NCBI GenBank assembly: GCA_965263375.1
Contig: OZ253669.1
Location: 2,728,001 to 2,792,000 of the forward strand
Direction of reading: 5' to 3'
Length of the DNA stretch: 64,000 bases
Source of the DNA: JAJFFW01 sp965263375
GTDB taxonomy: Bacteria; Pseudomonadota; Alphaproteobacteria; Caulobacterales; Parvularculaceae
Position numbers and translations under genes: made by a program. Positions within the stretch are counted from its first letter, which is position 1. Each line of letters opens with the position of its first letter. The notes beneath the pieces were generated by a model that worked only from the letters and a program-made list of their open reading frames with translations, did no database searches and had not been told where the DNA came from. Shown one piece after another: positions 60,314 to 64,000 of the stretch.

Positions 60314-60359
60314 TTATGGTTAATTTATTATTAATTCTTTCAGCTGCGATTTTGGTTTT

Positions 60360-60986
60360 ATGCCCGCCCCAACCCCGACTTTCGAAATTGAAGACGAATT
60401 TGACGGCCTGGTGGCGGGGGTTGATGAGGCCGGGCGCGGCCCATGGGCGGGACCCGTGGTCGCCAGCGCTGTCATCCTTAACCGCCAGTCGACCCCCGCG
60501 GGCCTGCGCGATTCCAAAACCCTTACTGAAAAACGTCGGCGCGAGCTGGCGAACGCGCTATGGCAAACGGCGCGCATTGGCGTCGGCGTCGCAAACGTTG
60601 AGGAAATCGACAGGCTTAACATCGCCCAAGCGACCTTGCTCGCCATGGCGCGCGCCGTCGCCAACCTTCCCACAGCGCCTAAGGTCTGTATCGTCGACGG
60701 AAACTTAAAGCCGCGTTTGGCCTGCCCTGCCTATACAGTTGTAAAAGGGGATGGAAAATCACTTTCTATCGCCGCCGCCTCGATTATCGCGAAAACTACG
60801 CGCGACCGTATGATGCGTGAATTAGCGCGCGACTTTCCCGAATACGCCTGGGACAGTAATAAAGGGTACGGCGCACCAGCCCATAAAGCCGCATTACAAA
60901 CATTCGGCGCAACGCCCCATCACCGACGGTCCTTCGCGCCGGTGCGCAATGTGCTGCATGCGGACTCTAGCGCAGCACTGGTTTAA
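60360..60986 (+). CDS. rnhB: Ribonuclease HII
   Basis: Removes ribonucleotides embedded in DNA and RNA of RNA-DNA hybrids; 208 residues. The active-site motif AGVDEAGRGPWAGPVVASAVIL near residue 20 holds the first Asp and Glu; further acids are in KVCIVDGNLKPRL and TTRDRMMRELARDF, followed by WDSNKGYGAPAHKAAL. It precedes ccrM, as in Caulobacter relatives. Confidence 0.95.
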   Translation: MPAPTPTFEIEDEFDGLVAGVDEAGRGPWAGPVVASAVILNRQSTPAGLRDSKTLTEKRRRELANALWQTARIGVGVANVEEIDRLNIAQATLLAMARAVANLPTAPKVCIVDGNLKPRLACPAYTVVKGDGKSLSIAAASIIAKTTRDRMMRELARDFPEYAWDSNKGYGAPAHKAALQTFGATPHHRRSFAPVRNVLHADSSAALV

Positions 60987-61095
60987 ATTTACATTCCCTT
61001 AAGCTTCCTTAACGAAGTCTTTCAGGCGGCTATTTTTATAGCCTTTTTTCGCAAAGGCCGCCTATCAGGACTTGACGGCGGGCCCTCGCCGAATC
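60963..61095 (+). promoter_or_regulatory. ccrM promoter/leader with GANTC sites and CtrA-like half sites
   Basis: GACTC at 60963-60967 and GAATC at 61091-61095 are GANTC targets of CcrM itself. TTTA-N7-TTAA and TTAA-N6-TTAA arrangements around 60990-61015 approach, but do not exactly match, the CtrA box TTAA-N7-TTAAC. In Caulobacter ccrM is switched by CtrA and by methylation of such sites. The same loop is inferred here. Confidence 0.45.
61028..61049 (+). terminator. Terminator after rnhB, with competing structures
   Basis: GGCTAT (61028-61033) and ATAGCC (61038-61043) with a TTTT loop, followed by six T. Overlapping alternatives exist: GCCTTT (61041-61046) with AAAGGC (61053-61058), and AGGCGGC (61024-61030) with GCCGCCT (61057-61063). 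The terminator could therefore be conditional for ccrM. Confidence 0.65.
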
Positions 61096-61145
61096 AGACT
61101 GCGCCCTCGCTGATCACTGCAGCGTTTAATTGGGAGGCGGACAAG

Positions 61146-62348
61146 GTGTCGGCGCGGGACAAACAAGGCGTAAAAGAAACAAAAACAGACGGCGCTATGA
61201 ATGACGCGCGCGAAAACACACCTGCGCAATCTGAAGCTGACCAAACGCATCAAGAAATTAGCGCGCGACTTAACACCATACAAAAAGGCGATACCATCGA
61301 GATCATGAAAGGATTGCCGGATGCGTGCGTCAATCTAGTCTTCGCCGATCCGCCCTACAATTTGCAGTTAAGCGGCGAGCTGCGTCGCCCAGACGACAGC
61401 CGCGTCGACGGCGTTGATGATGAATGGGATAAGTTTTCATCCTTCGCCGCTTATGATGAGTTTACCCGCAGCTGGCTACACGAAGCGCGGCGCATCTTAA
61501 AGCCCGACGGCGCCATTTGGGTCATTGGTTCGTATCACAATATTTTCCGTGTCGGCGCCACCCTTCAAGATGAAGGCTTTTGGATCTTAAACGATATCAT
61601 CTGGAACAAAACGAACCCGATGCCGAATTTTCGCGGCACACGCTTTACCAACGCCCATGAAACATTAATCTGGGCGGCGCGGTCAGAAAAATCACGATAC
61701 GTCTTTAATTACGCCGCCCTCAAAACGGCCAATGACGATTTGCAAATGCGTTCTGACTGGTCCATACCGATTTGCACGGGCGCTGAGCGTTTAAAAGACG
61801 AAGACGGCGCCAAAACCCACCCAACGCAAAAACCGGAAGCGCTTTTGCACCGCGTGCTAATCGCCGCGACCAATCCTGGCGACATCGTGCTAGACCCCTT
61901 TTTTGGCTCCGGCACAACAGGCGCAGTCGCCAAATATCTGGGACGCAACTATATCGGCATCGAACGCGAAGAAAGTTATATCGCCGCCGCGACGGCTCGT
62001 ATTGCAGAAGTAACCCCAGCAAAAGCAGAAGACGTCGCCCTCACGCCGTCTAAACGCTCAGCCCCAAGGGTGCCCTTTGGCGCCGTTGTTGAGCAAGGCT
62101 TACTGGAGCCAGGATCCGCGCTTTATGCGCCGCGCCGCAAACATACCGCCCATGTGCGCGCGGACGGGTCTATCGCTATAAAGGGTCAAGACGGCGCAAC
62201 GCTCCAAGGCTCCATTCATAAAATGGGCGCTCATGTCCAAAAGGCGCAAGCTTGTAATGGCTGGACCTATTGGCATTATGAAGAAAAAACAGGCCTGAAG
62301 CCGATTGACTTTTTGCGGGAAAAAATGCGGGCGCGCATGAAAGCATAA
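61146..62348 (+). CDS. ccrM: Cell-cycle DNA adenine methyltransferase (GANTC), CcrM
   Basis: Solitary methyltransferase that methylates adenine in GANTC and times the alphaproteobacterial cell cycle. It has 400 residues. The beta-class order is visible: catalytic motif IV DPPYNLQL (about residue 60), target recognition region, then SAM motif I LDPFFGSGTTGAVAKYLGR (about residues 238-258). The C-terminal domain from APRVPFGAVVEQGLLEPG to LREKMRARMKA is specific to CcrM and needed for DNA binding. The start is GTG with GGAGG upstream, giving an N-terminal extension of about 30 residues before LNTIQKGDTIEIM; an ATG at 61197 is the alternative. No restriction gene is adjacent. Confidence 0.95.
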   Translation: MSARDKQGVKETKTDGAMNDARENTPAQSEADQTHQEISARLNTIQKGDTIEIMKGLPDACVNLVFADPPYNLQLSGELRRPDDSRVDGVDDEWDKFSSFAAYDEFTRSWLHEARRILKPDGAIWVIGSYHNIFRVGATLQDEGFWILNDIIWNKTNPMPNFRGTRFTNAHETLIWAARSEKSRYVFNYAALKTANDDLQMRSDWSIPICTGAERLKDEDGAKTHPTQKPEALLHRVLIAATNPGDIVLDPFFGSGTTGAVAKYLGRNYIGIEREESYIAAATARIAEVTPAKAEDVALTPSKRSAPRVPFGAVVEQGLLEPGSALYAPRRKHTAHVRADGSIAIKGQDGATLQGSIHKMGAHVQKAQACNGWTYWHYEEKTGLKPIDFLREKMRARMKA

Positions 62349-62484
62349 AACGTTTTGTGCGCACGAGCTCGGCCCGAGGGCGCTATTCCATCTGTCCAAC
62401 ATGGAATCGCCTTAATGTTTGGAAAAGATAGTCAAGAACGCAACACGCTAGACTTGTCAAACAACCTATAACAGGAGATGCCTG

Positions 62485-62820
62485 ATGGCTGGAAAATTTG
62501 AGCTCTATAAAGACAAAGCGGGTGAATTTCGTTTCCGCTTAAAAGCTGGCAATGGCGAAAACATCCTCGCCAGTGAAAGCTATAATGCGAAAAGCGGCGC
62601 TGAAAACGGCATTGAGTCAGTCAAGAAAAACGCTGGTGATGAGGCGCGTTATGAGATTAAAGAGCAATCCAACGGCAAACCATACTTCGTTTTAAAGGCG
62701 GCTAATCACCAGGTCATTGGCAAGTCGCAAGCTTATGAGAGCGAAGCATCCTGCAAAAACGGCATTCAAAGCGTTTTGAGAACGGCGCCCGATGCGGCCG
62801 TGGATGATCAAACCGACTAA
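62485..62820 (+). CDS. DUF1508 (YegP-like) protein with two repeats
   Basis: A 111-residue protein built of two DUF1508 repeats: FELYKDKAGEFRFRLKAGNGE to ENGIESVKKNA, then YEIKEQSNGKPYFVLKAANHQ to KNGIQSVLRTA. This matches E. coli YegP in architecture; function is unknown, sometimes linked to stress. AGGAGATGCCTG precedes the ATG, and a strong terminator follows, so it is a single-gene transcript. Confidence 0.92.
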   Translation: MAGKFELYKDKAGEFRFRLKAGNGENILASESYNAKSGAENGIESVKKNAGDEARYEIKEQSNGKPYFVLKAANHQVIGKSQAYESEASCKNGIQSVLRTAPDAAVDDQTD

Positions 62821-62844
62821 AATTTTCCGCATCAACCACAAAAA

Positions 62845-62874
62845 AGCTGCGTGAAATTTCACGCGGCTTTTTTT
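62845..62874 (+). terminator. Rho-independent terminator after the DUF1508 gene
   Basis: Arms AGCTGCGTGAAA and TTTCACGCGGCT (62845-62868) pair throughout with one G-T wobble, followed by seven T. Confidence 0.9.
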
Positions 62875-62915
62875 ATGCCAAAACTTTCAAAACAAGTAAG
62901 AAACAGTCAAATTTT

Positions 62916-63902
62916 TTAAACGCCGTCATTAGCGTTGGCGCTAAAAACCTCATCACAGGAATCAGTGACAAAAGCGACATCATCAATCAAAAACCGGACG
63001 ACTTTCGCTGGCGCGTCCTTGCTCTTGATGCTGACCTCTAATTTATCAATCGGCTTATCCATAAAATAAGCCCCAGCCATATGTCGCCAACGAAACGTGT
63101 CTTTGGTCCAGTTAAAACTCGCTTTGACCGGACTAACAGCGCCGCCCGCTGCGGTTCCCTTTAAGGTAACCTCATAGCGCTCCCCTTCCTTGCCGCCGGT
63201 TGGATAAATAGCCATAGCAGCGGCGCAAACAGGCGCCTCAAAAGACAACGCTAAAGGGGCGCCAAAACGTTCATCAGCATCATAAAGGGCGGCAAACTTA
63301 CCGCTTGGCGCGCGGCGATAAGTACAATGGGAATTATATTGATAATAGCGCTGACCTTTACAGATCTGACGGCGAAGCCCCTTGCTAAAGGTCACGCCAA
63401 AGTCTGCTTTGAAAGCTTTCTCAATTTTTTGATTATGCTTGGCGCCGTTTTCTTCAAAAGTCACAACTTTATAAGGCGGATCAAACGCCGCCTCAGCAGC
63501 ATCGCCAATACGGGAAATCTTGCGCGTATTAGTTACAGGATTGGTATCACCATCCGGATCAGCACCAAGCCCATTGCCAGAGACCACTGGCGATGTCGGG
63601 TCGTGATAGGGGGCTGTGGCTGAGGTTGCTTCGTCTTCCTGATCATAATTCGTGTCGTCAGAGGACGTTTGGTCACCGGCATATGCGCCGCGCCCCGTGG
63701 CATTAGGGGCATGATTATACGCCTTCCCATCTCCCTGAGACGTAGCTGGCCCCTGAGGCGTACCTGGATGAGCTGAAGCATCCGATAAGCCGATGGAAAT
63801 TACACTTGCGCCAACGACCAAAAGCTTTGGAAAAGCCCCGGCAAAGCCCTTGCAATACGTCGCTGAAAAAACACGATCACGTGAAAAAAAATGCGCCATC
63901 AT
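62916..63902 (-). CDS. Exported hypothetical protein
   Basis: A 328-residue protein with an N-terminal signal (basic start, LLVVGASVISIGLSDASA, cleavage near SAHP). Residues about 35-110 are low-complexity (Asp, Ser, Thr, Gly, Pro). The C-terminal 200 residues look like a beta-sandwich: VKVVTFEENGAKHNQ-type strands, APVCAAAMAIYPTGG, FNWTKDTFRWRHMAG and FLIDDVAFVTDSCDE, the last resembling the end of lectin-like or choice-of-anchor domains. The ATG at 63902 follows GGGGAT and keeps the signal peptide near the start. I cannot assign a function. Confidence 0.7.
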   Translation of the reverse strand: MMAHFFSRDRVFSATYCKGFAGAFPKLLVVGASVISIGLSDASAHPGTPQGPATSQGDGKAYNHAPNATGRGAYAGDQTSSDDTNYDQEDEATSATAPYHDPTSPVVSGNGLGADPDGDTNPVTNTRKISRIGDAAEAAFDPPYKVVTFEENGAKHNQKIEKAFKADFGVTFSKGLRRQICKGQRYYQYNSHCTYRRAPSGKFAALYDADERFGAPLALSFEAPVCAAAMAIYPTGGKEGERYEVTLKGTAAGGAVSPVKASFNWTKDTFRWRHMAGAYFMDKPIDKLEVSIKSKDAPAKVVRFLIDDVAFVTDSCDEVFSANANDGV

Positions 63903-64000
63903 ATCAAATCCCCACTTTATGGTTAATGTACCACGAGGGGGCGGCATTCGCCAACCGCTATTATATGCGAGCAGTTTCAACAACTTATGATTGTTAGATA

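Overview
The window is one continuous piece of an alphaproteobacterial chromosome, most likely of moderate GC. Four things point to this class: the nuoA-N run ending in birA-coaX-rnj-DUF1467, a CcrM-type GANTC methyltransferase next to rnhB, DUF1489 and DUF1467 genes, and a fabB-fabI pair. The style resembles marine Caulobacterales, Maricaulales or Parvularculales, but I cannot fix the genus. Almost everything is chromosomal housekeeping; no prophage, plasmid or CRISPR array is visible.

Layout. 1-2.3 kb: fabB (cut by the window edge), a small membrane protein and fabI. 2.3-5.9 kb: a minus-strand operon of membrane-anchored GH24 lysozyme, DUF1489 and a hypothetical, then an apparently frameshifted gene with a PEP-CTERM-like tail. 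6-33 kb: mgtE, then the complex I locus on the minus strand. In transcription order this is nuoA-B-C, a GFA-fold gene, nuoD, an accessory island, nuoE, a PLP enzyme, nuoF, a reversed S24-like regulator, nuoG-H-I-J-K-L-M-N, birA, coaX, rnj, DUF1467. 33-40.3 kb: a LysR regulator divergent from a leucine/isovalerate catabolic operon (isovaleryl-CoA dehydrogenase, both methylcrotonyl-CoA carboxylase subunits, MaoC hydratase, CitE-like lyase). 40.6-45.4 kb: tRNA-Asp, a glycine-zipper lipoprotein, an esterase, an alcohol dehydrogenase, trxB and msrA. 45.4-55.7 kb: a branched-chain amino acid biosynthesis run in the order ilvD-ilvC-ilvB-ilvN-leuA-leuC-leuD-leuB. 55.8-64 kb: an AGE-family epimerase, a lipoprotein, a DUF2064/GT2 pair, a PA0069-type radical SAM gene, rnhB, ccrM, a DUF1508 gene and an exported hypothetical.

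The most interesting signals lie outside the long ORFs. (1) Upstream of ilvD is an unannotated 33-codon leader whose residues 15-28 are almost all Leu/Val/Ile. It is followed by a competing antiterminator and a strong terminator: a textbook attenuator for the whole ilv-leu run. (2) A second 44-codon ORF with four consecutive Leu codons overlaps the leuA start, and a hairpin just after those codons masks the leuA ribosome binding site. This suggests a leader-peptide translational switch. (3) In the complex I locus a GIY-YIG nuclease gene is bracketed by palindromic repeats. The segment holding it lies between the nuoD 3' end and a diverged copy of that 3' end, as if a small element had integrated at the nuoD terminus. 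(4) The S24-like regulator between nuoF and nuoG lacks the catalytic Ser and has a near-perfect palindrome over its own start codon.

Genes for making leucine (ilv-leu) and degrading it (isovaleryl-CoA to acetyl-CoA plus acetoacetate) sit about 5 kb apart with separate regulation. Where a start codon differs from the longest ORF, the choice rests on a ribosome binding site, family alignment or gene overlap, as stated in each entry.
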